A DNA stretch of 64,000 nt from Chlorops oryzae. Taxonomy: Eukaryota > Arthropoda > Insecta > Diptera > Chloropidae. The notes below the pieces were generated by a model. The model had not been told where the DNA came from. It saw only the letters and a program-made list of their open reading frames with translations, and made no database searches. The stretch covers positions 95,758,742-95,822,741 of the forward strand of contig CM035807.1 of the NCBI GenBank assembly GCA_020466095.1, written 5' to 3'. This document shows positions 13,771 to 25,543 of the stretch, piece after piece. The position numbers and the translations under genes were made by a program. Within the stretch, counting starts at the first letter, position 1. Each line of letters begins with the position of its first letter.

Positions 13771-13813
13771 GAGCCGAACCGAACCGAACCGAACCGAAGC
13801 GATGCGATGCGGA
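13771..13813. repeat. (CGAAC)n / (GATGC)n short tandem repeat
   Basis: Five-base units CGAAC repeat four to five times and pass into GATGC units. It is a simple repeat in otherwise unremarkable intron. Confidence 0.85.
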
Positions 13814-15810
13814 CCGAAAAAGGAAAACATTTGTTTCTAAATTATGTAATTAAAACAGTATTGTTTATCTAATATACTCTGCCCAAAAGGGTACTTTTGT
13901 CAATTAAAATTTACATAGAAGGTTGTGTGAACAATAACAGTCAAGTTCAGTTGAATAAAATGTCCGAAAGGTCGTCGAAATATTTATGTTAATGAAGGAA
14001 ATTCTATGATGCAATGAAGCATCATCTTTCAGTCTTCTCTTGTTTTCCCTCATTTCGCCTTCCGTGTCATTAGTTAATTAATGGGCCTTGTACAAAATGA
14101 GCCACCTTTTAAAGAGCAAATAAAAACAAAATTGTAAAAAAAAAGAGTGCGAACCCATTTTCTTTTGTCTTCAAATCAAATGAAAAAGATCAAAGCTGAT
14201 CACAAGAAACAATATTATTTGAAAGAAAATCCATTCGGTTTTTTGTTTCTTGATTTACATTTTCTTCATGTTCGTCATGAAAACAAAAGAAAAGTAATAT
14301 ATACTTTTCTTGAATAAAGTTTTTATCATTGCTGAAAGATAAAATTTCCAGTCGAAACTCTACGCACTTATATATTATATATAGTGCCATCATTAATAAG
14401 GGCAATATTCTTATCTGATGAGCCTGTATCCTGAACAAGCCACAAGGGAGCGAAACGAGCGAGGCGGATAAATTGTCTCAAAGCATAATGTCGCAGAGAT
14501 ATGATGAGCTTAATTTTACATGCCTCAAATGCCAAGTCATGCCAAGAAGCTAAGAGTTTAACGAACGGCTTCAATGATTATGCATTAAAGGCCAACATGA
14601 GGCATGTGGAGAAGAAGACGAAGGAAGGGCACTGAAGTCGAAAATAAACGAAACAGTAAAAGGCAAATTCGTTAGCATAGGCTCCTCGGAGCGTTAGGAA
14701 AACAAACGAAATAATAAGGCTGATAACTATAATAGTATGGAACATACTGAAGGCTTTCGAAGGCGCTCGAAGCCATTTCAGGTTCACGTGTTAGTTAAAC
14801 ACAAAATTGTCGAGCAAGCGAGCAAGATTGTGGTTCTGGCTGCATCTTCATAGTTGGTTACTTTAATATTATTTTCGTGGCTACGTGTAAATATGAGTTG
14901 GAGGCTGCGCTCAAGCGCAAACACTTTCATGAAAACGGAAAAAGAGGGGGAAAGAGGAAAAAAATAAGATGTAATAAACACAAATTGCACAGTGGGCGAA
15001 TGGGCGACAATAGTAGGTAGGTACAAATGCAAAAGAGAAGAAAAGAAAAGAGGACTACGTTTTTATAGTCCTTCTTCCAATTCGTGTTCTCCGCAATATG
15101 TTCGTTATCATTATTTTCTTTCTATCTTTCGACTAATGCCTTTCTCACTTCTCACTTCTGACTCTTGCTCTCTCTATGTTGATGTTGATTCTGATGCTTG
15201 TGCTTGTGAATTGCTCCTGCCAGTATTATTCATATGCAATGCTCGTGCTTGAGCTTGAACTCGAGCCATTGATGCGGAACCTATACACACAAGAAGATCT
15301 CTTTTGCAATGGCCATCCTTTGTGTGTGTTAGTATATTTCTATATGCTCCTGTTGATGGCATCGTCTGCGCTTATACAGTATCTAGCATATTATCATCAT
15401 CTTCATATTAATACCACTTCGGGGAGGGATTCTTTTCTTAAACTCAAGCCTATTATACGGCGGCACCGTCATTGCCTTTGGCTGACTTCCGTTTTAGCTC
15501 CTCATATTGCAAATGAGTTACTTGTTGTTGTTACTGTTACTGAGGAGCTGTCGTTGCTGTTGTTGCTGTTAGTGGCGAGAAGCTACAATACTTTTATCTG
15601 TATAAGGATTTAGTCCTAATGCTATTTTATACGCCTATTGTGCTGCGTCTATTGCTGCTTCGGCGGCATTCACGCTATGCCGTTAAGCCTTGAATTCGAA
15701 ATAAAATTCGCCTTCGTACAATGGAGCAGTCAAAATGTCTGCACCGGAAGTCTGCGTGAAGTCCTACGTATTTAGTCAAGCAGCATGCTTATTTCTATCT
15801 TTTGTTTATA

Positions 15811-15836
15811 TAAATATATATATATATATATATATT
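15811..15836. repeat. (AT)n microsatellite
   Basis: Alternating TA run about 24 bp long in AT-rich intron. Confidence 0.85.
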
Positions 15837-18061
15837 TATTTTTTATTTTCTGGCATGGGAGTAGCTGTGTTCATTCGCTTTGTTGACTCTCAATCTGGTG
15901 AGCATCATGGTAATCGCAGCCCATATGACCGAGGTGGGGCTTTATGTGGTAGCATCGTTCGAATTGCTTGCCTTTTTAGCCTACCATCACTGAGTAGCAA
16001 GGTCGAGTTGAATCTTGTTTTTATTATTATTTCAATTTTTCCTGCACTGTGATCGTTTGGTGGTCTTTTGTTTCAAAGAATAATGCAAAGACACAATCAA
16101 TGTCACTTGGAGAAAAAGTAATCATTTTCATGCATCCCTTTGACCTGAAAGCAATTAGACTCAACATGTCAAGGAATGTCCTTTGTAATTTGAATGTTCG
16201 CCGTAAAGATGGAGAAGGATAAGAGAGGGTTATGGGTTTCATTAGTATGCTATAGATTTACATTCGCACAATAGAAATGAGTAAAATACGTGAAATTTCA
16301 AATTTTCATTGCATACTTTAAGGATGACTACTTGGCGGCATTTCATGCTTTAAAGCAACAGCAAAAAAACTTGAACGAAAAAGGTGAAGAAATTCGGATT
16401 TGATAAAGTGGGATAAAACAAGGACAACAAGTCCTTATAACTATCCTTCCGCCCAAAATACGCAATGCCGGATATTTCAAAATCACTCTTGCACGGAAAT
16501 AGCACTAAAATTATTCCCGCCGGAATGAGCAATCAAATGTTTTTCATATTATCTGGCCAAATAATGAAGGAAAGCATAGTGTTCTATAGCATAAAAATGT
16601 GACAACGAAGGACTTAACTACGTATTAAAAGGATTATGAGCTTGTCGTTAGGTAGTTGCAGCTTCTAATCATAAATTCCGTATTTTTCATGTGAATTTCA
16701 TCGAATTAGAGTGCTCCAAATACACCCACACATACACACACACACAGCCACATGCCCACCCGAAATTCATACAAAAATTTATACACATCTAACAACTTAC
16801 ATTGTTACGAGTCGTCGATAGAAAAATGATGAAAAAGAACTCATAAGCGTGCTGGATTACTTGTGGGTTACCTACATATACAATATGACAGAAGAAAAAA
16901 GAAAACAAAAATACCTAACGAGACAAGGATGAAGGTAAGATCCGATTAGGCTCATCAAAGCATGGCTCGGAAAAGGCATTAAATAACAGAAGATTGACTG
17001 TCTCCTGCGACAGGGCGTTAGCAGAAAAAGATGATGACAATAAGTGGGAGTGTAAAAATTGGCAACGCTCTCTTCAGGAAATGTCAAATAATGAAAGCCC
17101 ACAACAAATGGAGGCTGCGTTGCTGGGCGCAGAGAGACTGTTGCTAGCTTTAATACATGCTGCCCAAGACATGATAATATCGTCGAGCCAATGGCAGCCA
17201 TCATATAGCACAGGATAGCACTGAAGTAATAAATTATTGTTTAGATTAGCGAGAAAGAATTTTTTTCTATGGCTTTTTACGATTTCCCGTGTCGAACAAG
17301 GCCCCGAGAACACGATATGCTACAAAAGGACACACACAAAATTGCGATTTGTCTGTCTTAAAGAGGAGCTTCGCCGAATGAATGACGGCATTATGCGTTT
17401 TCGTAGATCATTTTTTACCATCAATACACGGTGGCTTTGTTTTGTTGCTGCTGTTGGAGGTTATTAAATAAAATGAAGTAAGGATGTGAAATAAAATCGT
17501 TTCCTTTCGCATTCGGGACGCTTTATTTATTGCGGGAAATGCTTTTTATACATGACATTTTTTATTTTTATTTTTTTTTTCAGGTGATGACAAGAAAATA
17601 AATTTCAGTTGAAGACGAAAATCCCAACCGCTCTCTTTCCGTCCTTGTCGCTTCCTATCTTTCTATCTATCGCCTTTCACTCCGAAGACATTTACAGGCT
17701 ATTGAAGCAAGCGTATCAGATGAACTGAATAAACTGTTTATTGGGTCCTTATGGGATGTACATATACAATAAAAAGCTTTCGCAAATATTAATTTATTTA
17801 AATGATAAATGAATAAACGGAAGCATTTAAGAATTGAGTGTACAAAAAAAAAACAAAGAAAATCTTGAAATTTTGTGAAAGAATTTTTGATCTTTTTTTA
17901 TTCCGCTTTTAAGCTGCCGCATTCGCAAAAAAAAATCAATGAAAAGGACTCAATAAAAACTTCAAAGTTTAAATGTGAGCTCGCTGAAATCAGAGCAATC
18001 AATCGACTATTCAACTTGTCTCTAATTGAATTCATTGAATTTATTGATTTAAAAGTTTGTT

Positions 18062-18157
18062 GGCAAAAAAAATAAATAAATAAAAAAAAACTAAAAATAA
18101 AGAAATAAATAAATAAATAAAAAAAAAACTAAAAATAAAGAAAATAAAAATAAAACA
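18062..18157. repeat. A-rich tandem duplication
   Basis: Two adjacent copies of a roughly 45-bp unit made of (AAAT)n followed by AAAAAACTAAAAATAAAGAA. It looks like replication slippage. Confidence 0.75.
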
Positions 18158-19059
18158 CAAAATTCTAAATTGGGGACAAGCCAAATAGGGTCGTTTGTTT
18201 TCAAATTGTACCTACGTGTCACAAAAATATACTTATATACATGAGCATATAAATATGAAAAAGTGGGAGGTGGTAAAACCACAGGTGCTTCAGTAGCTTC
18301 TGTCGGCCACAAAACCCACCAACTGCTAGGCAAAGGCAAGGAGTCTTGCTGAAATGCTGTTTTTTTTCTGGGAGGTGTTAAAAGGCATCCTATTACTTAA
18401 GCCACATGAAAGAATCGACTCTGTCGGTATTTTCTTCTTTTACTTTTATTTTACGTATACATATCCGTAGTATTTATAGATACCTATATACATATACATA
18501 TACATATATATGCTGTCAAGTTGAATGCACATTAATTTGGGCTATGCTAACGATTTCTCCGGTTGATTTTTAACCCGTACAAGCGTTAAACCACAATTAC
18601 CAACACGTGAGACAGGTCAATGTGGGTCGTACATGGGTGCTTGATTCTATGTTGGTGTTTGGCTAACGATCTGTAAGAAAGGCAGCAACTGTTAAAGACT
18701 TCCGCAATGAAAGAAAAAACCAAAAACAAAACAAAAAATAAAAAATGTAAAAAAAAACAAACACGAAAAAAGCAAAGGACCAGAAGTGTCCTTTTTGAGC
18801 ATAACTAATGGGTACAGCAAACACAAACAGATGTGCAAATTTAATTGTGGTGCACTTTAATTAAATATAAAAAGGTCTTCTATGAAGAATATGGAGCACA
18901 TATCAAAGTGGTCGAAAAAATGTGTAATCCGAAAATTAAATAAAAACGACAAATTTCGGGTTTTTAAGGCATTTGTCAGAGAAAAAAGGATATGTGGGTT
19001 TGCCTAAAGAGGGAATGAATTGATCTTGTTTATTTTACGAATCTCTTCATGCAGATATA

Positions 19060-19232
19060 CAGTCGAAATTCTCTATAACGAATTGCAAGGGACCAGAAAA
19101 AATACTCATTAAAGATAGAATTCGGTTTGAGGAGAAATGAAAGGCGCTAAAAATGTAGCCAAAAGCCTCGAGAGAAATTCGCTATGCAGAGAAATTCATT
19201 ATAGAGGAGTTCGTTAAAGAGAGTTTAGACTG
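19060..19232. mobile_element. pogo/Tigger-like MITE, 173 bp
   Basis: The terminal inverted repeats are CAGTCGAAATTCTCTATAAC on the left and CAGTCTAAACTCTCTTTAAC on the right read inwards, each followed by GAA. TA flanks both sides (19058-19059 and 19233-19234). The ends resemble the CAGTCNAAC...TATAACG ends of pogo/Tigger elements. Further internal TTCGNTAT motifs repeat in both orientations. There is no coding content. Confidence 0.82.
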
Positions 19233-20376
19233 TATGTGCGTACATTTCTAGAAGAAAATTAGTGTAAAAAAATTTACTTTTAGCTGAAAATATTTCAATC
19301 GAAATAATTTCTTGTCACAATTGAACAGTTTTTGGTTATTTTAGGCTTTATTTTTTTCAAGCTTTCATCCTAGCAACAGTGTAATACGTACAGTGATATT
19401 GATTTAAAAAAAAACGAAAATCGCTTCTCTATTAACACTGTTTGTCATTTTCCAATTACCATTTCGGCCCATTCAACCTGAGTCAAAAATAAAAGTAAAA
19501 ATAAACATCGACATAAAGAGTGCTCGTAAAACCGTTGATCGTATTGATAAGTCCGAGCATTTGATTACACAAACCGACAAACTACCACCGACTAAAGAAA
19601 CGATTTGACCTGGCAGCGATTTGTTTTGGCATATAATTAAACAGCTCGAATCTCGTTGGGAAGAGAAACTCGCATCCATGGCTGTAATAAATCGTTTTGT
19701 AGCATAGCTGAACATGAATTTCCCACACATGGCGGAGAATCGGTTGAGTGAGTTCATAAAATTCAGGCATTTAATCGCACACGCTACACGATTTGCTTGT
19801 GCCTGAGTGGACTGAACTGGTCAAGCTGGGCTTTTCGTTTGTCATGTTGTTTCTGAATGTTTCATTAGAGTCCGAATTAAAAATGCAAATGCCCTAAGAG
19901 GTCGACTATAAAATCGATTGAAAATTAACAACATTTCAGGGCAGGGCAAACATCATTGATAAATTCTTGTTTTTTAAATATTTTTTTCTATTTTGGAGAA
20001 TGAATCCGAGAATAGAGAACAATGCATTGAAATCAGATATTAATGTATGGTATATAAAAATGAAGATAGAAAATCAAATGAATATGCAAATGACGATCAA
20101 ACTGGCAGAGTGGTAACGACAGTTGGCTATGAAAACTGTGTCACTGTGTGCTCAAAATGCGTGGATAAATGTGTACCATTTGACGACCCACGCTTTTGTT
20201 CGAAATTAAGAGTTTCTGCTTTTTTCACATAATTTCTGAACCATGCGAGAATCGATTGCAGTTTAATGTACCCTCGCAGTTTTTGTTTTTGGCCCCCGTG
20301 AATGTTGCAACGCCTACAGGGCCAGCGAGAGCATTAGCAAATGCGTAATTAATACAAGAAAATCAAATCAAATATC

Positions 20377-20412
20377 GCATGCGAGATATGGCGCTTAATT
20401 GCGCTCGCATGC
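20377..20412. repeat. Short GC-rich hairpin
   Basis: GCATGCGAG (20377-20385) is followed 18 nt later by its exact reverse complement CTCGCATGC (20404-20412). The loop holds a second small pairing, GCGC-TTAATT-GCGC. It stands out against AT-rich surroundings. Function unknown. Confidence 0.5.
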
Positions 20413-20682
20413 ATACGAGGCGGTACCGCGACAAGGCCTATAGAGTAACGCGATGGCTTTATTTTAACGAATTATTGACTTTGGTAGCGTGTTTCAACTG
20501 AACTGGGAGCACCTCTTCACTTCATTTTACGCGCAATGATTACATGATGATTGCGAAAGAGTTCTTTTGCGTTTTTCTTTGCAGTGAAGGTAGTCATTAG
20601 AGTTATGAAAAATTATATATATATGTGTGTATATTTATAAAAATTAACATAAATATACAGTTCAAGGTGAAAGGATTATTCA

Positions 20683-20708
20683 CGCTTCTCGCTTCTCGCT
20701 TCTCGCTT
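20683..20708. repeat. (CGCTTCT)n short tandem repeat
   Basis: Between three and four copies of a 7-bp CGCTTCT unit just before the hAT element. Confidence 0.8.
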
Positions 20709-21045
20709 TCGAGTAAAAATCAGTTGAAAAATGTTTCAATTAGGGCTTCCAATCCCGGTATCGCGGGATCCCGAAATACCGAGATCCCGCGCTATTTTTC
20801 GATCCCGCACTGTGCGGGACTATAGCTGCGGGATCCGCGGGATTCGCGGGATTGGAGAGAATTTTGTCTCAACTACAAATTAAATTTTAGTAATTTTAAG
20901 AACAATATTTCCTTTTTTTTATTACATAAAGAAATCTTAGCTAAGTGAGGTAAAGTTTAATCAGAACCAAATGAGGTTTATCTGAGCTTTAAGTACTTTG
21001 TGATTGATTTGGGATTTCAAACAACAAAAATTAATGGAAAGCCTT

Positions 21046-21602
21046 AAGCTGCAATCATTCATGGCATAAGACGGCATAACAGAACATAACATAACATAAA
21101 ATAACATAAGCGCTTTTTGAGTAGTCAGTGAAGACATAAGAAAACATAAGAGCACAGAAGAGACAATGTTGCAATTTGCGCACATTGCGGAAAGGGGGAA
21201 AAATTATTTCCACAATTTCTCAAGAAATAATTAACAAACGCTTGTAAATCAGTTCGGGACATGCCGAAAAGTAATAAAATATATTTTGCTTTTCATAAAA
21301 AATTATATGCTTAATACTATTTTAATATATTACAACATTAGTAATTGTGGCTTTTCGAGATTTTCATAAAAAGGGCAAATGTGGCAGCTTTGGGAAGGAG
21401 TTGGCAGCACAAATTCAAATCAGCTGGCTCGAACTTACATAAGACGGCATAAGAAAAATCTGTTTTCTACAGCTTCTTCTGTTCTGTTATGTTATGTTAT
21501 GCCATCACTGACCACTTGCATACAACATGTATTGAATAGATAGAACCAGCTGATTATGCTATGTTATGCTATGCCGTATTATGCCATGAATGATTGCAGC
21601 TT
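21046..21602. mobile_element. Inverted-repeat element nested in the hAT relic
   Basis: The ends AAGCTGCAATCATTCATGGC (left) and its exact complement (right) bound 557 bp. The subterminal parts are rich in CATAAC/GTTATG and ACGGCATAA motifs in mirrored order. No clean target duplication is visible: the flanks are CCTT on the left and TAAA on the right. It could be a separate MITE inserted in the hAT copy or a part of the hAT element itself. Confidence 0.6.
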
Positions 21603-21756
21603 TAAAAACGCTTTGAAGTATGTTATTTTTTGTGAGATGTTGCTACGACAAAATGAAACTGGTGGCAACGACGTCAACACAGCTGTTTCTTTTGTTTTGA
21701 ATTTAAAAGCGTGAAATATTGATCGTAGCTATTTTGATCAATGTATTAAGTTTAAA

Positions 21757-21987
21757 ATGTCAAATACAAGCCGTTACAAAAGTTTTTCGCATGCTTCAAA
21801 TGTTTGGGAGCATTTTCTCAAATCGGACGACAGTTTGAATGCCAAATGTAAATTGTGTAAGTCCATTATCAAAACCACGGCTAGATCGACCAAAGGCTTA
21901 CATGTACATTTGAAGTCAAAACATGGATTTATAAATTTGTATCAATATATGCGGGATCCCGCGAATACCGGGATCCCGCGGGATTGA
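21757..21987 (+). pseudogene. hAT transposase N-terminal fragment (BED zinc finger)
   Basis: A 76-codon frame starts at an ATG and encodes the DNA-binding head of a hAT transposase. Visible features are the aromatic motif VWEHF (residues 16-20), a zinc pair CKLC (Cys31, Cys34) and HLKSKH (His51, His56), in the order of a BED finger (C-x2-C ... H-x4-H), plus the typical KGLHVHLKSKH end. After about residue 64 the frame runs directly into the right subterminal GCGGGAT repeats, so the last 12 residues are translated terminal sequence. The dimerisation and catalytic (DDE) regions and the hAT C-terminal domain are absent. It most likely arose by internal deletion of a full element. A first exon of a spliced transposase is ruled out by the position of the right end. 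Confidence 0.85.
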
Positions 21988-24532
21988 ACATTTCTGTCCC
22001 GCTGATTCCGGGATTGACAAAATGGTGCGGGATTGGAAGCCCTAGTTTCAATTCGATTTAAGAAATTCTAAACTGTAGGCATTCTCTGCGAAAGGAAGTC
22101 GGGTTTTCCCCATCATCACTTTTGAGTGAAATTGCCTTGTAGTTGGTAACAAATTTAAGTACTTTATTTGTTATGAAAAACCAAAAATCATAAAATCGCA
22201 AACACGATTGAAAAAATTATAAGAAAAAAACATAAAAATAGTTCAACCCATTAACGAAAAATACGAGGACCTTTCATAACCGCAATAAACAATTAAACCC
22301 ACAAATGGAGCACCGAAATCAAGCGCAAAATTTTCGATAAATCGCGTGGTTAAGCGCCTTTTATTACACTGACAACGTCGCAACGCTAACACATCATCAC
22401 CGATGCCAACAAAAAAAAAAAAACACCACAAAAAATAGTACGCTTACACTTTCACCCAAGCCTAAGCCGTCCCTATATCACACTATGAAATCCATTGTGC
22501 TACGAATTTCTCACTGTGTTCCTCTGTTGGGCTCGAACCGTCGCGCGACTCTTTCATTTCCGTGTTTATACATATTATGTACTTTCCCATTGACCATAAG
22601 CGTCAAGCGACTGGTGAAATGATAAACAAACACGCAGCATGAAATTCATAGCCAAGAATCGTGACATTCGTAATGTCACTTTTGTTTCCTACAAATTTTC
22701 GCCACACTGAGCCTTGAGCCAGACCACCTAGCCACCCAATTCTTTGTGACGCGATCGTGTTTTGTGAGGCAGCTTAACAATCCAAACTGAGCAGTAAACA
22801 TGTTAGTATATGTGTGTACCTACATCCATTAAGGCAAGTGAGTACAAAGAGCGTACCCTAACATTTTGGTGGACACTTAACGGCATTCAGAAATTGTAAC
22901 GCGCTTCAAATGTCAGACGAAAATAACAGAAAAAAAAATTCAAAACAAAAATTGAAAAACAAAAAAATAAAAAATTAAAAATACATAAAACCCAAATCGT
23001 TAAAAAAATAACAAAAGAAACGTTAGGGAAAGATGTTGAGGAAAACACGGTGCCTTGTAATTAAGTATTTTGGTCGGAAACGAGGGCGGCCACATTAACG
23101 GAGGGTGTTGGAAATTATAAACGCTGATTGCGTGCGCGCTTCGTTTTGAATCGTTGAGATAATTGATGTAGGTCGATATTTCGGGGGATAATTATTCTTT
23201 GATTGTCCGGGTGTATTTTAATTATTATTATTATATCTATTTTTTTTTTTTTTTTCATTTCAAAAGCACCTACTTAGGCTAATTCAATTTGAATTTATTT
23301 TTAAGACTTAACCGAAATGTGATCAAAAATTATTCATGCGTGTTAGGAATGGGATAAATTTTAATCTAGGCTCCATTTGAAGCTACAACAGATATGGGAC
23401 GTATGTATGTATGTATACTCATAGGTAAAAGTATTCGTTACGAATAAATGGCATAAAGGTATAGCTACTTTAATGTTCAACGGTTATCTTGCTCACTAAT
23501 CCTTTAAGAGGATTTAACAAATTCTGTTAAGAATGTATTAACTGTTGAAAATTGTTGAAAGATCATCCTTTTCGAAGCATCTAGCAGAAGTAGCTACCTA
23601 ATGAGATATTGAAAATAATTCTTAGAATTGAAATGCTAAATAAAAGAAAAATTATTCAACCCGAAGGCTTTAATATGCAATCAAATAGGACGGGAAATGA
23701 TTTGATTACTGTTCAAAGAATAGTAAATAATTTTCCAAATAAATTCTTATTATATTTAATATCGATTCTATTTGAAATATGTATGCATGTATATATAATG
23801 AAAAGAAATTTTCGAATTAAATCCGAGAAATCATTCGAACGACATAAAGCCTCCTATATACTGTCAAATGAAATTAACTCTTAGCTAATATCATATGAGT
23901 CATATGTAAGTACGAGCATGTATGAAACATTTATTGATAACGTGCAATTTAATCCTCATGAGCAGTAATTTACATTACCGAATCTAATTAAATATGATAT
24001 TTTCGAAAAGGAAATCCAAAAGAGAAAAGCCTACAGGGACATGAAACCGCTCAAATTTAATTAAAATAATCATGCCATTAATACGTACAGCAAGTAAATG
24101 TAATAAGTATGTGCAAGCTCGCTGCGGCCTACTGCTGAGGGATCGAAACGGAAATCACAGTGTCATCATCAGAATGTCCACATAGACCGCACAGTCCGAG
24201 CCGGACCAATAATAAAGTCATTATTTTTAGTTGAAACAATGTCATTTGGAAATTAGGCTAGCAATTATATTATGGAAGTAAGAATTGCCTTCGTTGAAAG
24301 CACACTGCTTTCTCAACGACAATAAAGAACATAACAAATTGTCACTCAGGCACTTCGGGTCACATACGATCTAAATGATTTCCCTAATTCCGAGCGACAT
24401 GAGCTGCAAGGACGTCAGCGACAGCCTTGAGTGAGAAAATAATATAAAGGGTGTGTAGATATCGTTGAAATTAAAGCGTTAAACTTCTAAATACCTGTAA
24501 CAAAGTATGTATGTACCTATGGGGCTAATTTG

Positions 24533-24600
24533 TTCGTGTCCATGGTTAGAAGAACTGAGAGATTTCGTGTCCATGGGCAGAACGACTGAGAGTAATTTCG
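24533..24600. repeat. 31-bp tandem duplication
   Basis: TTCGTGTCCATGGNNAGAAN is followed by ACTGAGAG and repeats at a period of 31 bp (starts 24533 and 24564). A partial third unit follows. It lies about 150 bp beyond the donor of the Ig-2 exon. Confidence 0.75.
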
Positions 24601-24745
24601 ACACCACTAACAACACAATTATTACGGTTATTAAAACATAGATGGGCATGACAAGTTGACAAGTTTCAGGAAGTAAGTATATTTTGATCTCACTGCCTGT
24701 AAAGTTGAAGGTAGGAATTTCGAAAGAAGTAAATCTTTAACTTAC

Positions 24746-24942
24746 AATTAACGTTGAGCGTTGCTGTGGCTTCCAGGCGTTGGCCTTCATTCATGGCACG
24801 ATTCCAAACAATGCATTTGTACTTGGCACCGTCGTCCTCGCGGCGCGGCAGCAGCGATAGTGTCGCATTTGTCGGCTGATCCTTTGACCCGCCTTTAACC
24901 ATGGCCGATTGCAGCGGCGAATCGGAGCCATCGCGATACCAG
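24746..24942 (-). CDS. ed/fred: ed/fred-like cell-adhesion protein, exon for Ig domain 2 (C-terminal half)
   Basis: This 197-bp internal exon reads 24942 to 24746. The acceptor is TTATACAG|C and the donor AATT|GTAAGT. It enters in phase 2, its first base completing the Thr codon begun in the previous exon, and leaves in phase 1, giving 65 complete codons. It starts with the Ig-core WYRDG, then carries a Ser/Gly-rich loop and the sequence DDGAKYKC, the D-x-G-x-Y-x-C motif around the second disulphide Cys of a C2-type Ig domain. It ends on the domain's last strand (TATLNVN). Together with the second half of the upstream exon it completes Ig domain 2. In Ed/Fred these extracellular Ig domains mediate homophilic and heterophilic adhesion at adherens junctions and feed into EGFR and Notch signalling; that is family knowledge. 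The next exon is not in the window. Confidence 0.9.
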
Positions 24943-25282
24943 CTGTATAAGAACGAAAGAATGAATGAGAAATTAGTGTGAATAGTCAACGAAGCACGTC
25001 GCTGCGACAGGAAATGCGGTCCAGAGAAAGACAAAAAAAACATTATTTTTTTTTTTTAATAAAAGGAGTTTTTTTTTTTTCATTCTTGGCAAGTTCATTT
25101 GCCTTTTAGGAAGGTCTTGGAATTTCATTTTTTTTTTTTTGTTCGTTCAAATAAATTGTGAATTTTTTCATTTGATTTTTTCAGCTCCTTCAGACTCTTT
25201 CGAGCATCTCCACTTTAATACTCTCATCGATTAATTTTTCTATGAACAATGGCGAAAATGAAAATAAAAAGTAAGTACTCAC
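24943..25282 (-). other. Short intron, 340 bp
   Basis: Lies between the Ig-1/2 exon and the Ig-2 exon, with GTGAGT at the 5' end and ATACAG at the 3' end. It contains several poly-A/poly-T runs (for example 25037-25057 and 25068-25080) and nothing else. This is the only small intron of the gene visible here. Confidence 0.9.
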
Positions 25283-25543
25283 GTTATTGTTGGATCAGGT
25301 GAGCCACCGATGCTGCTGCATACCAATTCCATTGGCTTCTCTTCGGTGGCGATGGCATTATTGCCAGGCGATACGACAGGCGGATGCGGTGGTGTTAATA
25401 CAGTCAAATTATAGAATTCCTGATGAACATCAGCGCCAGTTCCTTTGGCCTTAATGCGACACTCGAAACGACCATTGTCTCGACTATACGAAGCGTTCTT
25501 AATTTGCAAGTCATAAATGCCACGTTCAGGACGAAAGTCGATT
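25283..25543 (-). CDS. ed/fred: ed/fred-like cell-adhesion protein, exon for Ig domain 1 end and Ig domain 2 start
   Basis: This 261-bp exon reads 25543 to 25283. The acceptor is CGTTTTAG|A and the donor ATAAC|GTGAGT. Its first base completes the Arg codon split by the upstream intron, 86 codons follow, and two bases (AC) of a Thr codon remain at the end. It first finishes Ig domain 1: FRPERGIYDLQIKN, then RDNGRFECRIK with the second disulphide Cys. A short linker ending in TPPHPPVVSPG leads into Ig domain 2, whose first Cys is in MELVCSS, followed by GGSPDPTIT. The stretch from GIYDLQIKN to YNLTVL, including the KGTGADVHQEFYN segment, is what I recognise as characteristic of Drosophila Echinoid and its paralogue Fred. 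Sidekick, Hibris/Sns and Roughest/Kirre do not show it. I cannot decide between ed and fred. Confidence 0.92.

Larger units (their letters stand above)
20741..22044 (+). mobile_element. hAT-superfamily transposon relic with BED finger, 1,304 bp
   Basis: Perfect 17-bp terminal inverted repeats, TAGGGCTTCCAATCCCG and its complement, are bounded by a perfect 8-bp direct repeat GTTTCAAT (20733-20740 and 22045-22052). An 8-bp duplication is the hAT signature. Both subterminal regions are packed with GCGGGAT/ATCCCGC motifs in both orientations, as expected of transposase-binding sites, and are strikingly GC-rich compared with the flanks. The only coding remnant is the BED-finger start at 21757-21987. 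The catalytic part is missing, so the copy is non-autonomous. A second inverted-repeat element sits inside (21046-21602). Confidence 0.93.

Noticed and set aside
15176..15613. 145-codon plus-strand frame rich in Leu/Met/Val
   Set aside because: Built from CTTGTG/TGTTG-type low-complexity sequence; no domain or splice support.
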